Shown here piece by piece: positions 35,090 through 43,604 of a stretch of DNA of 60,176 nt (position 1 is the stretch's first letter; every line of letters begins with the position of its first letter). The DNA lies in the NCBI GenBank assembly GCA_944354265.1, contig CALVPX010000052.1:1-60176 (forward strand), in the 5' to 3' direction. The notes below the pieces were generated by a model, which worked only from the letters and a program-made list of their open reading frames with translations, did no database searches and was not told the DNA's origin. The position numbers and the translations under genes were made by a program. This DNA is from an uncultured Clostridia bacterium (GTDB lineage: Bacteria; Bacillota; Clostridia; Christensenellales; Borkfalkiaceae).

Positions 35090-35112
35090 AGTACTATATC
35101 ACGCATAGTAAC
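35090..35112. repeat. Dispersed palindrome copy 1
   Basis: AGTACTATA-TCACG-CATAGTAAC, 20 of 23 matches to the palindrome AGTACTATG-N5-CATAGTACT. It lies between the hydrolase gene and the XRE gene. Confidence 0.6.
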
Positions 35113-35131
35113 AGCAATTTTAAATAAACTC

Positions 35132-35164
35132 AGCGGCGGAGCGCTAAAAATGCGCTCCGCCGCT
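35132..35164. terminator. Bidirectional terminator between the hydrolase and the XRE gene
   Basis: Arms AGCGGCGGAGCGC and GCGCTCCGCCGCT with a 7-nt A-rich loop, between convergent genes. Confidence 0.8.
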
Positions 35165-35171
35165 TTGCATA

Positions 35172-35387
35172 TTATAAATTTCGGTTTGGATTATTCGTCT
35201 GTCCTAAAAGGAAGTCTATGCTAACGTTGTAAAAGTTAGCAAGCTTAATAAGTATTTCTGTGGGTATATCGTTTTCGCCTGTTTCGTATTTTGAATATCC
35301 TGTTTGCGACATTCCCAGCATTTCAGCCACTTGCGTTTGGTTTAAATCTCTGTCCTCACGCAAATCGCGTATCTTATTGTACGCCAT
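35172..35387 (-). CDS. Small XRE-family DNA-binding protein
   Basis: 71 residues, essentially one helix-turn-helix domain. The core QTQVAEMLGMSQTGYSKYE (about 19-37) is a standard Cro/C1-type HTH, and the tail (IDFLLGQTNNPNR) matches the usual end of the fold. A ribosome site, AAGGAG, precedes the ATG. It stands alone and has no identifiable target; a role as a local autoregulator is inference. Confidence 0.88.
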   Translation of the reverse strand: MAYNKIRDLREDRDLNQTQVAEMLGMSQTGYSKYETGENDIPTEILIKLANFYNVSIDFLLGQTNNPNRNL

Positions 35388-35571
35388 AGTTACTCCTTAT
35401 TCTGCTAAAAAGTATAACACGGTATGGCCAATGCACTTGACTTTTAATCTGTTTCAGGTTAAAATATGATTATGCATTAATTTATTAAGCTGTACTTGTG
35501 CAAATAATTAGTAACTTGATGGTAGTTATGTGGCGAAACTTTTAGTTGCATAACTTATTACATTCAGCCCC

Positions 35572-35601
35572 TTTACAAATGGCGCTTGCGTATAGTACAA
35601 T
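35572..35601 (+). promoter_or_regulatory. Promoter of the ABC exporter operon
   Basis: TTTACA (35572-35577), 18 bp, TACAAT (35596-35601). Upstream, 35388-35571 is AT-rich. It contains an inverted pair AGTTATG/CATAACT (about 35525-35555) but no gene. Confidence 0.6.
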
Positions 35602-35651
35602 GTATACGGCGGCGCGAATGCGCTGCACTGCCGCATATCTACGGAGGTTTT

Positions 35652-36431
35652 ATGCAGGAAAATGAAATTTTAAGGGTAGAGCACCTCACCAAAACTTTTA
35701 AATTGCCCTTAAAGCAGCAAAAGCTCGAGGGAGGCGTAAAAATTAAAACGGCCGTCGACGATCTGTCTTTCTCTTCCTTCAAAGGCGAAATTTTCGGCCT
35801 TCTCGGCCCCAATGGCGCGGGCAAAACCACAACTCTGCGCATTCTTGCAACGCTCATAAAGCCGGATAGCGGCGATGCGTTTATCGACGGCGTCAGCGCC
35901 GTCAATAATCCCTATGGGGTGCGCGGAAAGATAGGTTTTCTGACAAGCGAATTAAGGCTTGAAGATTTTTTCACTCCCGACTATCTGTTCGATTTCTTTT
36001 CGGAATTGCACGGGGTTCCCCATGATCTGCGCAACGAGCGCAAACGTTCGCTGTTTGCCCGCTTCGGCATAGATAAATTTGCGGAGGTAAAACTTGCAAA
36101 TCTTTCAACGGGCATGAAGCAGAAGGTCTCCATAGTCATCTCCATAGTTCACGACCCCGATTTTATAATCTTCGACGAGCCCACAAACGGCCTCGACGTG
36201 CTGACGGCCAAGACTGTCACGGACTATCTTTCCGAGTTGCGCGCCGATGGCAAAAGCATTATTTTATCCACGCACATATTTTCTCTTGCCGAAAAGTTGT
36301 GCGACAGGGTGGGGGTGATAATCGACGGTAAACTCGCCGCGCTCGACACCCTGTCGGCGCTTACCGCCGAAAAAAACCTTGAGGATAAGTTCTTCGATCT
36401 CTATTCTCAGGCAAAGGGGGAGCGGGCATGA
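35652..36431 (+). CDS. ABC transporter ATP-binding protein (NatA-like)
   Basis: 259 residues. Walker A GPNGAGKTTT, Q-loop region, signature LSTGMKQK and Walker B IIFDEPTNGLD are intact, followed by the H-loop in ILSTHIFSLAE. The N-terminal part contains an insert (LKQQKLEGGVKIKTAV) before Walker A, as in the Na+-exporter NatA group. GGAGG precedes the ATG at 35652. It overlaps the permease gene by 4 bp; together they form a two-gene exporter. Confidence 0.93.
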   Translation: MQENEILRVEHLTKTFKLPLKQQKLEGGVKIKTAVDDLSFSSFKGEIFGLLGPNGAGKTTTLRILATLIKPDSGDAFIDGVSAVNNPYGVRGKIGFLTSELRLEDFFTPDYLFDFFSELHGVPHDLRNERKRSLFARFGIDKFAEVKLANLSTGMKQKVSIVISIVHDPDFIIFDEPTNGLDVLTAKTVTDYLSELRADGKSIILSTHIFSLAEKLCDRVGVIIDGKLAALDTLSALTAEKNLEDKFFDLYSQAKGERA

Positions 36432-37573
36432 ATACAATTCTTGCAATAATCAAAAAAGAGTTCCGCCGCTTCTTCTGCGACAGGCGTATGATTTTTACAA
36501 CCCTCCTGATGCCGGGTCTGCTCATCTACGTCGTCTATACGGCAATGGGGGCGATTACGCAGTCCGTGGCAGAACAGTCGCCCACGCCCGTCGTCTACGT
36601 TCAGAATATGCCCGAAAGTTTAGCTTCCGCACTCGAAAGTGCGCTCGACGTGCGCGAACAGACCGTCTCCGACAATGAGGCGAAGGAACGTATTGCCGGG
36701 GGTGAAATAGACGCGCTGATAATTTTCCCTGAAAATTTCGATGACCTCACGGTCGGCACAGACGTGCCTGAAGTCAGTATTTATTATAATTCTACGGAAA
36801 CGTCGTCGGCAACCGCCTATTCTACCGTCTCGGCAATACTGCAAAGCTACGAGCAATCCATTGCGAACGTCTTTAACGTCAACGCACAGCAGGGCGAAAT
36901 TTACGACCTTGCAGACAGCCGTTCGGCTTCAATGTATGTACTCTCAACGGTCGTGCCCATGGTGCTGATCATGCTCATGCTCTCGGGCTGTATAGCCGTA
37001 GTTCTCGAATCGATTGCGGGCGAAAAGGAGAGGGGGACCATAGCAACATTGTTGGTTACACCCATAAAGCGCAGCCACCTCGCCATAGGTAAAATACTGT
37101 CGCTCTCAGTAATAGCCGTCTTAAGCGGCATATCAAGCTTTTTGGGATTGATATTATCTCTTCCCAATCTCATGAGCGGCACAGGCGTAGAATTTTCTCT
37201 TGCGGCATACGGTGCGCTCGATTATCTCGGGCTGTTCCTCGTGGTAATTTCCACCGTGCTCGTCTTTGTTTCGTTGCTTGCAATAGTTTCGGCATACGCA
37301 AAGTCCACAAAAGAGGCAAACGGGCTTATAGCCCCCGTAATGATACTTGCAATGGTCTGCACGCTGTGCTCAATGTTCATAACGTCGCCGTCCGTCGGGT
37401 TCTTCTTTATTCCCGTGCTCAACAGTTCGCTATGCATAGCGGCCTTAATGGCGGGTACCTTTGTTGTGGTGCCGTTTGTTATAACCATGTGCGTAAATAT
37501 TGTGTGCGCGGCCTTGCTTTCAGTCCTCCTCGGTGTAATGTTTAATTCGGAAAAAATAATGTTTAATCGGTAA
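36428..37573 (+). CDS. ABC-2 type permease (NatB-like)
   Basis: 381 residues. One N-terminal membrane helix (about 20-42) is followed by a large extracytoplasmic domain (about 43-175), then five or six helices (from about 180). The GEKERGTIATLLVTPIKR cytoplasmic coupling motif after the second helix is typical of ABC-2 permeases of the NatB/CcmB type. It works with the ATPase upstream, possibly in Na+ or small-molecule efflux; substrate not determinable. Confidence 0.92.
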   Translation: MNTILAIIKKEFRRFFCDRRMIFTTLLMPGLLIYVVYTAMGAITQSVAEQSPTPVVYVQNMPESLASALESALDVREQTVSDNEAKERIAGGEIDALIIFPENFDDLTVGTDVPEVSIYYNSTETSSATAYSTVSAILQSYEQSIANVFNVNAQQGEIYDLADSRSASMYVLSTVVPMVLIMLMLSGCIAVVLESIAGEKERGTIATLLVTPIKRSHLAIGKILSLSVIAVLSGISSFLGLILSLPNLMSGTGVEFSLAAYGALDYLGLFLVVISTVLVFVSLLAIVSAYAKSTKEANGLIAPVMILAMVCTLCSMFITSPSVGFFFIPVLNSSLCIAALMAGTFVVVPFVITMCVNIVCAALLSVLLGVMFNSEKIMFNR

Positions 37574-37580
37574 AATAATT

Positions 37581-37610
37581 AAAGCGCGCAGCTTTTCAGC
37601 TGTGCGCTTT
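37581..37610 (+). terminator. Terminator of the ABC exporter operon
   Basis: Arms AAAGCGCGCAGCT and AGCTGTGCGCTTT with one G-U pair and a 4-nt loop. Confidence 0.8.
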
Positions 37611-37631
37611 GCAATATCAAGGATTATTCAT

Positions 37632-37654
37632 AGTACTATGTCACATATAACTGC
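37632..37654. repeat. Dispersed palindrome copy 2 (degenerate)
   Basis: The left half AGTACTATG-TCAC is perfect; the right half (ATATAACTGC) is degenerate, about 16 of 23 matches. It lies between the exporter operon and the SRP RNA hairpins. Confidence 0.45.
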
Positions 37655-37666
37655 GCTAATGCGCTC

Positions 37667-37727
37667 GCTCATCTCGCAAGGCAAAACAGCAGGTGTCTGC
37701 TGTTTTGAGGAAACCTTGCTCGTCTCT
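37667..37727. repeat. Hairpin downstream of the SRP RNA
   Basis: Perfect inner stem AAAACAGCAG/CTGCTGTTTT with a GTGT loop, extended by GCAAGG/CCTTGC. Read on the minus strand, it may be the SRP RNA terminator. Confidence 0.5.
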
Positions 37728-37750
37728 TTTGCTGACGGGTAAAATCAATT

Positions 37751-37815
37751 CTGCGCAGTAAAATGATAACGGCGTGCGATATTCGCACGCCGAGTAATAT
37801 CATTTTACTGCGCAG
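37751..37815 (-). repeat. 65-bp inverted repeat overlapping the SRP RNA 3' end
   Basis: Perfect 18-bp outer stem (CTGCGCAGTAAAATGATA) and 9-bp inner stem (CGGCGTGCG), with a 5-nt loop and one asymmetric bulge. The outer arm overlaps the last bases of the mature SRP RNA, so the 3' GCGCAG can pair either here or with the RNA 5' end. In minus-strand RNA it would be a double strand of about 27 bp, a plausible RNase III substrate. Confidence 0.8.
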
Positions 37816-38072
37816 CCTCTTTTGCCCGCAAAGGCCGAAGCGTAAACCGCACAGGTAGCTCCGACAAAGCAACCTTATGGCACACCGTCGGGACTGTTTA
37901 GTGCTGCTATATCCCTATCCTGACACGGTTCGCAGTTGACGGTTGCATAAGACCTTGTTATCAACACCCCTTGTACGGCGCGGCCTTCCACCTTGGCGGT
38001 CGGGAGAGGCATTCAGCCCTGCTGTAGCGGATTGCAGGTACAGGGCACCGCTATCTCCCCACTTAGCGCAGC
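37808..38072 (-). ncRNA. ffs: Signal recognition particle RNA, large bacterial type
   Basis: About 265 nt on the minus strand. The ends CTGCGC (38071-38066) and GCGCAG (37813-37808) form helix 1. The Alu-domain stretch GTGGGGAGATAGCGGTGCCC and the CAGGGCTGAATGCCTC segment match the B. subtilis scRNA. Helix 5 is long, with GCCTC pairing GAGGC near the ends and AACCGTC pairing GACGGT further in. Helix 8 is diagnostic: TCAGG-ATA-GGGA-TAT-AGCAG (37923-37904), with the universal CAGG/AGCAG internal loop and a GGGA (GNRA) tetraloop instead of GGAA. The RNA scaffolds Ffh and supports translational arrest. Confidence 0.92.
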
Positions 38073-38078
38073 TATTGT

Positions 38079-38107
38079 ATTATAGCAAAAGCAAAATTTA
38101 TTTGCAA
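38079..38107 (-). promoter_or_regulatory. SRP RNA promoter
   Basis: Minus strand TTGCAA (38107-38102), 17 bp, TATAAT (38084-38079). The start is predicted near 38072, matching the 5' end deduced from helix 1. Confidence 0.82.
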
Positions 38108-38190
38108 GTAAATTTAAGTGCGTTTGTAAATTTAGGGAGGAGGTGCGGTTAAAGGCTGTCTGTAAGCTTGGCCTTCACGCAATAAAAAAC

Positions 38191-38219
38191 TTGACTTTTA
38201 TTTGACTTTGCCATAAAAT
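38191..38219 (+). promoter_or_regulatory. mrp promoter
   Basis: TTGACT (38191-38196), 17 bp, TAAAAT (38214-38219). Confidence 0.7.
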
Positions 38220-38247
38220 GTATGTGTTCTTAAAAAAGGAGTTTTGT

Positions 38248-39084
38248 ATGGCAGAAAATTGCAATCACGATTGCTCGTCCTGCGGCGAAAACTGCGCCTC
38301 GCGCGACCCCAAAAGCTTCTTAAAGCAGCCGCATAAACTGAGCAAAATCAAAAAGGTAATTGCCGTCGTGTCCGGCAAGGGCGGGGTAGGCAAGTCCATG
38401 ACGTGCGCCCTCCTTGCATGCGCTGCGCAGAATGAGGGGTATAATACCGCCATAATGGATGCCGACATCACCGGCCCTTCAATTCCTAAAATGTTCGGCA
38501 TACATGAGCGCGCTATGGGCAGCGAGGCAGGCATTCTTCCCGTGCTTACAGATAGGGGAATGCAGGTCATGTCAATGAATGTGCTTCTGAACAACGAGGA
38601 GGACCCCGTTGTGTGGCGCGGTTCGCTCATTTCAGGTACCGTTCAGCAATTTTGGACGGACGTCATTTGGGCCGACGTAGACTATATGTTTATCGACATG
38701 CCCCCCGGAACGGGCGACGTGCCTTTAACTATCTTCCAATCCATTCCCCTCGACGGCATAGTAATAGTGACCACGCCTCAGGATCTCGTGGGCATGATAG
38801 TCAAAAAGGCAGTCAACATGGCGGGCATGATGAACATTCCCATTTTAGGTGTAGCCGAAAACATGAGCTATATAACCTGCCCCGACTGTGGACGCAAAAT
38901 ATCCGTATTCGGCGACAGCAAGGTAGACGCAATAGCCTTGGAGTACGGCATAACCAACGTGGTCAAAGTTCCCATTGACCGCTCTTTGACCGATGCCGCC
39001 GACGCCGGAAAGATTGAAATGTTCGACCATAATTATTACGAAAGTTTCTTTCAAAATATCGATGCGCAGTTAAAAAATAAATAA
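38248..39084 (+). CDS. Mrp/NBP35-type P-loop ATPase, iron-sulfur carrier
   Basis: 278 residues. It starts with a cysteine-rich leader (CNHDCSSCGENCAS, about 4-17), then the deviant Walker A SGKGGVGKS (about residue 40-48), Walker B FIDMPPGTGD and the CPDC pair (CPDCGRK) that bridges a [4Fe-4S] cluster in the dimer. The family delivers clusters to apo-proteins, which fits the many Fe-S enzymes here (fumarase, radical SAM, activator-like proteins). The ATG at 38248 follows AAAAAGGAG. Confidence 0.94.
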   Translation: MAENCNHDCSSCGENCASRDPKSFLKQPHKLSKIKKVIAVVSGKGGVGKSMTCALLACAAQNEGYNTAIMDADITGPSIPKMFGIHERAMGSEAGILPVLTDRGMQVMSMNVLLNNEEDPVVWRGSLISGTVQQFWTDVIWADVDYMFIDMPPGTGDVPLTIFQSIPLDGIVIVTTPQDLVGMIVKKAVNMAGMMNIPILGVAENMSYITCPDCGRKISVFGDSKVDAIALEYGITNVVKVPIDRSLTDAADAGKIEMFDHNYYESFFQNIDAQLKNK

Positions 39085-39092
39085 GTAAACTT

Positions 39093-39128
39093 AGATAATC
39101 GCCGCGGCAATTTCCGCGGCGATTATCT
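39093..39128. terminator. Bidirectional terminator between mrp and the repair pair
   Basis: Arms AGATAATCGCCGCGG and CCGCGGCGATTATCT with a 6-nt loop, between convergent genes. Confidence 0.82.
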
Positions 39129-39160
39129 GTAATATGTGCAATCAAGTAGTTGTCTTATGG

Positions 39161-39889
39161 TCAGTCCCGTTTTTCGGGTAAAAATTTCCAATACCGCACG
39201 GGCATGTAGCCCTTCATCTGTTTTTCGTGCGGGCGTTCCTTTATATTTACCGACTTATAATACAGCTTCCACAGTTCTTCAAACGCCTGTTCGTATTCAG
39301 AGAGGTACACGTCAGCTCCATCCGCATAGCATATCACAATTTCGTTTCCGTCGTAGAGGGCGGCAATCTTTCGCTTTATATCGTGTATTACAAATTTTTG
39401 ATTTTTAAGCCTCTCTGCAAAGTGCGGGGCGATCAGGTCGGTTATGTCGTTGTCGGGGGAGTAGGGGGCATAGAGCACGCCCCTGTTGTTTTCCATGAAC
39501 CGCAAAAATCCTTTAAGTTTATGCAGTTCCCCTGTCACGCGGTTGCGTATGTCCTCCATCTCCATGACGTCGGGAAGATTTGTCATGCCGCGCACGGGGC
39601 GGCGGTATTTCATTATCAGTCTTATATACTCAAGGGCGACCTGTTCTCTGTTTCCGTCGCAGGAGCGCAGCGCAAGCGAAATGTCGCTTAGGGCGGCGCT
39701 GTCGTATTCGGCAATTTTATTTTTTACCCTCTCGGCTTTTCTGTCGTCGGCTTCAATCTGTCTGACTGTGCTGTCAAGCGAAAGCTGAATGTCGCTGCGG
39801 CTCGTAATTACGCCCTGCTTGTCCGCATAGCATTCAAAAACGGCTGTATAAAAGCTGTCCTCGCTGCCGTCCGTAAGATAAATGGTCAT
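39161..39889 (-). CDS. TIGR03915-family putative DNA repair protein
   Basis: 242 residues. The YLTDGSEDSFYTAVFE opening, the central MKYRRPVRGMTNLPDV region and the HKLKGFLRFMENNRGVLYAPYSPDND block match the TIGR03915 (DUF4130) family. It is almost always encoded next to a TIGR03916 radical-SAM protein. A role in DNA repair or modification is the family's working assumption; no reaction is established. The ATG overlaps the partner's stop by 4 bp (ATGA). See the operator at 41251-41262. Confidence 0.87.
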   Translation of the reverse strand: MTIYLTDGSEDSFYTAVFECYADKQGVITSRSDIQLSLDSTVRQIEADDRKAERVKNKIAEYDSAALSDISLALRSCDGNREQVALEYIRLIMKYRRPVRGMTNLPDVMEMEDIRNRVTGELHKLKGFLRFMENNRGVLYAPYSPDNDITDLIAPHFAERLKNQKFVIHDIKRKIAALYDGNEIVICYADGADVYLSEYEQAFEELWKLYYKSVNIKERPHEKQMKGYMPVRYWKFLPEKRD

Positions 39890-41145
39890 AATTCACCTGT
39901 GAGGGCGGAAAATCCTTCCTGCGCCGTCGAAAACATGCTCAGTTGCTCGTTTTCGTCTGTGCGGTCGCACAGCATAAGCGAAGCTTTTATCATTTGCTCG
40001 CCGTCTGCGCCGTAAAATTTTCCGTTGCACGTTATAAAGTGTTTTGCCCTCTTAAGTATTATGCGCATTTTTTTAAGATTATCAAAATCAAGTTTTGCAA
40101 ATCTGCGCGCTTCGATTATTCTGTACGCGCCCCTTGCGCCTATGCCGGGAACGCGCAACAACGTTTCAAGGGGAGCCTTGTTGATTTCAACGGGGAACAG
40201 CTGCAAATTCCTCAGCGCCCATGCGCATTTGGGGTCAAAATCGGGCGAAAGGTTTTCGCCCTCTTCGCAAAGCTCATCTACGTCAAATCCGTAAAAGCGG
40301 AGCAGCCAGTCGGCCTGATATAACCTGTGTTCCCTCAAAAGGCCTGCGCCTTTGTCGGGCAGCTTTGCGCTCTTGACCACGGGAATGTAGGAGGAGTAGT
40401 AAACTCGCTTAAGCCCCATGTTTCTGTACAGCGCCTGAGTAAGCTTCAATATGCGGCCGTCGCTCTCGGGCGACGCGCCTATTATCATCTGAGTCGTCTG
40501 TCCGGCGGGTATAACTCTCTGTGCGCGCTTAACCTTGTTTTCGCGGTCGTAAATGGTGGCAGCGTACAGTTTTTTCATGGGCACGATAAGGCTGTCGCGC
40601 GTCTTTTGCGGGGCCAAAAGTTTTAGGGACTGCTCGCTCGGCAACTCTCTGTTGTAACTCATTCTGTCGACAAGCCTCGCGGCCTTCATGCACAGCGTTT
40701 CGTCTGCGTGCGGTATGCCCTTAAGATGAATGTACCCGTTAAAGTTGTATTGTTTCCTCAGCATGGTCACCGTTCTCGTCAGCAGTTCCATCGTCCTGTT
40801 GGGGTTGACGAACACGGCGGAGGAGAGGAATAATCCCTCAATGTAGTTTCTCTTGTAAAAATTTATCGTCAGTTCGCATATCTCTTCGGGAGTGACGGTT
40901 GCCCGTTCTACGTCTGCGCTCGTCCTGTTGGGGCAGTATTCGCAGTCGTAAATGCAGTCGTTGCTCATGAGTATTTTCAAAAGGGAAATACATCTTCCAT
41001 CGGGGGTAAAGGAGTGGCATATTCCCCCGACGGAAGCGTTTCCGATTCCTCCGTCCCTGTTCACCCGTTTAGAACCGGAAGAGGAGCAGGATACGTCATA
41101 TTTAGCGCTCTCTGTAAGAATCTTCAGTTTTTTTGCGTCCAACAT
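39886..41145 (-). CDS. TIGR03916-family putative DNA repair/modification radical SAM protein
   Basis: 419 residues. The radical-SAM cluster motif is CIYDCEYCPNR (CxxxCxxC, about 69-76). A C-terminal helix-hairpin-helix (LLRVPGIGARGAYRIIEAR) suggests DNA binding. The domain order and the partner gene at 39161 fit the TIGR03916 family. It is preceded by AGAGGATA, a leader of about 120 nt, and a consensus promoter overlapped by a candidate LexA site, which adds independent support for a repair role. Confidence 0.9.
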   Translation of the reverse strand: MLDAKKLKILTESAKYDVSCSSSGSKRVNRDGGIGNASVGGICHSFTPDGRCISLLKILMSNDCIYDCEYCPNRTSADVERATVTPEEICELTINFYKRNYIEGLFLSSAVFVNPNRTMELLTRTVTMLRKQYNFNGYIHLKGIPHADETLCMKAARLVDRMSYNRELPSEQSLKLLAPQKTRDSLIVPMKKLYAATIYDRENKVKRAQRVIPAGQTTQMIIGASPESDGRILKLTQALYRNMGLKRVYYSSYIPVVKSAKLPDKGAGLLREHRLYQADWLLRFYGFDVDELCEEGENLSPDFDPKCAWALRNLQLFPVEINKAPLETLLRVPGIGARGAYRIIEARRFAKLDFDNLKKMRIILKRAKHFITCNGKFYGADGEQMIKASLMLCDRTDENEQLSMFSTAQEGFSALTGEL

Positions 41146-41250
41146 AACGGTTATCCTCTTTTAATGCCGCGGCGGCAAGGCCAAAACCCGAAGCCCTCCG
41201 TGCAGCAAACCTTAACGTTATCGCGGCAAATAACCCGTTTAACGCCGCAT

Positions 41251-41299
41251 AAACATTTGTTTGTATTCGTATTATAGACCTTCGTCAAAGCTTTGTCAA
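41251..41299 (-). promoter_or_regulatory. Consensus promoter with candidate SOS box, repair pair
   Basis: Minus strand TTGACA (41299-41294), 17 bp, TATAAT (41276-41271). The 12-mer AAACATTTGTTT (plus-strand reading, 41251-41262) begins 8 nt past the -10 box and covers the transcription start. The AAC-N4-GTT core has the architecture of Gram-positive LexA sites (GAAC-N4-GTTC). The identical 12-mer sits at uvrB. Confidence 0.72.
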
Positions 41300-41362
41300 G
41301 CGCAAAATCAAAGTTTTTGCAATAAAAAATATAAACTTTCACAAATATTTCATTATCGGGTA

Positions 41363-41390
41363 TTTACCTTTACACAAAAATGGTTATAAT
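41363..41390 (+). promoter_or_regulatory. Promoter of the second two-component operon
   Basis: TTTACC (41363-41368), 16 bp, TATAAT (41385-41390). Confidence 0.6.
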
Positions 41391-41426
41391 AATATTGTAA
41401 TAAATTTCCAAAGGAGAAGACGCATC

Positions 41427-42098
41427 ATGAAGGTACTCATCGTCGACGACGAGGATATGATCCGCAATGTATTGAAGGAATACGTTGAATTTGAAGGCAA
41501 CGAAGCATTTGAAGCGGCCGACGGCATGGAGGCCGTCCGTCTTTGCCGCGATAACGATTACGATATAATTTTAATGGACGTTATGATGCCTAAGCTCGAC
41601 GGCTTTTCGGCCGTTAAGGAAATAAAGAAGTTCAAGGACATCCCCGTAATAATGCTTTCTGCCCGCGGCGAAGAGTACGACAAGTTGTTCGGCTTTGAAA
41701 TAGGGGTGGACGACTATGTAACAAAACCTTTCTCCCCCAAGGAGGTAATGGCGCGCATAAACGCAGTCACCAAGCGCCGTTCCGCCGCTGCCGACAATGC
41801 CAATCACGACGTGTACAAGTTCGAAGGTCTCACTGTCGATATGGTGGGCAGGAACGTCTACGTCGACGGTGAAAAGGCCGAGCTCACGCCCAAGGAATAC
41901 GAAATTTTATTCTATTTCATAAAGAACAAGGGCATCGCCCTGACGCGCGAAAAACTCCTGTACGACGTATGGGGCTTTGATTTTTACGGCGATGACCGAA
42001 CTGTCGATACGCATATCAAAATGTTGCGCGCCAATTTAAAGCAGTACCGCAAATTCATTGTAACGCTCAGGGGTCTCGGTTATAAATTTGAAGCATAA
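41427..42098 (+). CDS. OmpR-family response regulator
   Basis: 223 residues. The receiver domain has D7/D8 in VDDED, phospho-acceptor Asp51 in MDVMMP and Lys in TKPFSP. The C-terminal winged helix has DDRTVDTHIKMLRANL and ends RGLGYKFEA. AAGGAGA precedes the ATG. It is the partner of the kinase that follows and overlaps it if the kinase starts at TTG 42088. Confidence 0.94.
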   Translation: MKVLIVDDEDMIRNVLKEYVEFEGNEAFEAADGMEAVRLCRDNDYDIILMDVMMPKLDGFSAVKEIKKFKDIPVIMLSARGEEYDKLFGFEIGVDDYVTKPFSPKEVMARINAVTKRRSAAADNANHDVYKFEGLTVDMVGRNVYVDGEKAELTPKEYEILFYFIKNKGIALTREKLLYDVWGFDFYGDDRTVDTHIKMLRANLKQYRKFIVTLRGLGYKFEA

Positions 42099-43521
42099 TC
42101 TTCCTTTAAAAAAAATCAAGAGTATGCAGGTGCTGCTGTGGCGGTACTTTGCAATATTCACAGTGCTGATAGTTGCCGTGGTATCAATAGTATGCTTCGG
42201 CACTTTGAACAGCGCATACTCCAATCAGGCGCGCGACAGAATAACGACTATAGGCACAGGCATAACCGAATTTGTTAAAAGAAATCCCGATTCAAATGCC
42301 TTGCCCGCCATAACCGGCGCCATAATGAGCTACGTCTTTTCCGACGGCGTCAATGTATATATTATAGACGAGACGGGCGACGCTGAATTTTTAACTAACG
42401 ACTTGCCCTCCGATTGGGATGGCATCGTCGACGAAATGAACGAAACAGTAAACGGATGGACGGAGAACAGGCAGGTAATCTACTCTTCGGGCTCCATGCT
42501 CAACTACGTTTCGTGCGTAACTTTCAACGACGCGCAGTGCTATCTTCTCGTTCGCTATCCCATGTATATCATGCAGGAATCTGTCCGCAGCATGCAGATA
42601 TACATTATAATTATAGCCGCCGTGGCCATAGTGGTCGCCTTCATCATTTCTTATGTGCTCGCGCAGCGCATTTCCCGCCCCATACGCAACATATCTGAGA
42701 CGGCTACCCGAATGGCGAAGGGGGACTACAGCGTGCAGTTTGCCTCTGCCGAATTTGAGGAAATAGCCCAACTTTCAGAGAGCCTCAATTACGCCAAGGA
42801 CGAGATAAAAAAGAGCGACGACTTCCAAAAGAAATTGCTCGCCAACGTTTCGCACGATCTGCGCACGCCTCTCACCATGATAAAGGCGTATGCCTCCATG
42901 GTAAAGGAAATTTCGGGCGACGACCCCGTCAAGAGGAACAAGCATCTGCAGGTCATCATCGATGAATCGGACAGGCTCACGGGTTTGGTAAACGACATTC
43001 TCAACGCCTCAAAGGTCAGCGCGGGATTGTCCGAACTCAATAAAAAGGTGTTCAACCTTACCGACTTCATCTACGGCATAATGAACAAGTTCGACTACCT
43101 GCAGGAAACTTCGGGCTACAAATTCTTTGTCGATATCGATCCCAACCTGTATACGCTCGCCGACGAGGAAAAAATCTATCAGGTTATCTACAACCTCGTA
43201 TCCAACGCCGTCAACTACACGGGCGCGGATAAATGCGTATATGTTTCCTTAAAGGATTGCCCCGAACAGCACAGAATAAAATTTGCCGTGCGCGACACGG
43301 GCAAGGGAATATCCGACGAGGAGAAGGAGCACATTTGGGATAGGTATTACCGCTCAAAAGACGCCCACGCCCGCCCCGTAAAGGGCACGGGTCTCGGACT
43401 CAATATCGTAAAAATAATCCTTCAGGCCCACAACTTCGACTTCGGTGTCAATTCCGTCAAGGGAGAAGGCTCAACCTTCTATGTTGATTTCCCCGAAGTA
43501 TCTTCCAATCCGGGAGAATGA
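42088..43521 (+). CDS. Sensor histidine kinase
   Basis: 477 residues from TTG 42088, or 465 from ATG 42124; the ATG (MQVLLWRYFAIF) looks more natural, with a weak AAGAG upstream. Two membrane segments flank an extracytoplasmic sensor domain of about 130 residues. HAMP follows (RISRPIRNISETATRMAKGD), then HisKA with NVSHDLRTP (His244 from the ATG), and a HATPase with NLVSNAVNYTG, RDTGKGIS and GTGLGLNIV. The sensor domain is not recognised. It works with the upstream regulator. Confidence 0.93.
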   Translation: MKHNLPLKKIKSMQVLLWRYFAIFTVLIVAVVSIVCFGTLNSAYSNQARDRITTIGTGITEFVKRNPDSNALPAITGAIMSYVFSDGVNVYIIDETGDAEFLTNDLPSDWDGIVDEMNETVNGWTENRQVIYSSGSMLNYVSCVTFNDAQCYLLVRYPMYIMQESVRSMQIYIIIIAAVAIVVAFIISYVLAQRISRPIRNISETATRMAKGDYSVQFASAEFEEIAQLSESLNYAKDEIKKSDDFQKKLLANVSHDLRTPLTMIKAYASMVKEISGDDPVKRNKHLQVIIDESDRLTGLVNDILNASKVSAGLSELNKKVFNLTDFIYGIMNKFDYLQETSGYKFFVDIDPNLYTLADEEKIYQVIYNLVSNAVNYTGADKCVYVSLKDCPEQHRIKFAVRDTGKGISDEEKEHIWDRYYRSKDAHARPVKGTGLGLNIVKIILQAHNFDFGVNSVKGEGSTFYVDFPEVSSNPGE

Positions 43522-43569
43522 TTTTTTAAATTTAATCTTCGCCGCCCGTGCATACGGGCGGCTTTAAGT

Positions 43570-43598
43570 TTGATTTAATAGAATATTGGTGATATAAT
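43570..43598 (+). promoter_or_regulatory. tcdA promoter (leaderless)
   Basis: TTGATT (43570-43575), 17 bp, TATAAT (43593-43598), then 6 nt to the ATG at 43605. There is no ribosome site. Confidence 0.75.
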
Positions 43599-43604
43599 AT
43601 CTGC

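Noticed and set aside
37651-38071. 9-bp inverted CTGCGCTAA/TTAGCGCAG at both ends of the structured region, like transposon ends
   Set aside because: The region is explained by the SRP RNA and its hairpins. There is no transposase and no target-site duplication, and the match is short.
37669-38152. Open frames over the SRP RNA region
   Set aside because: They overlap conserved RNA structure, lack ribosome sites and have no protein-like composition.
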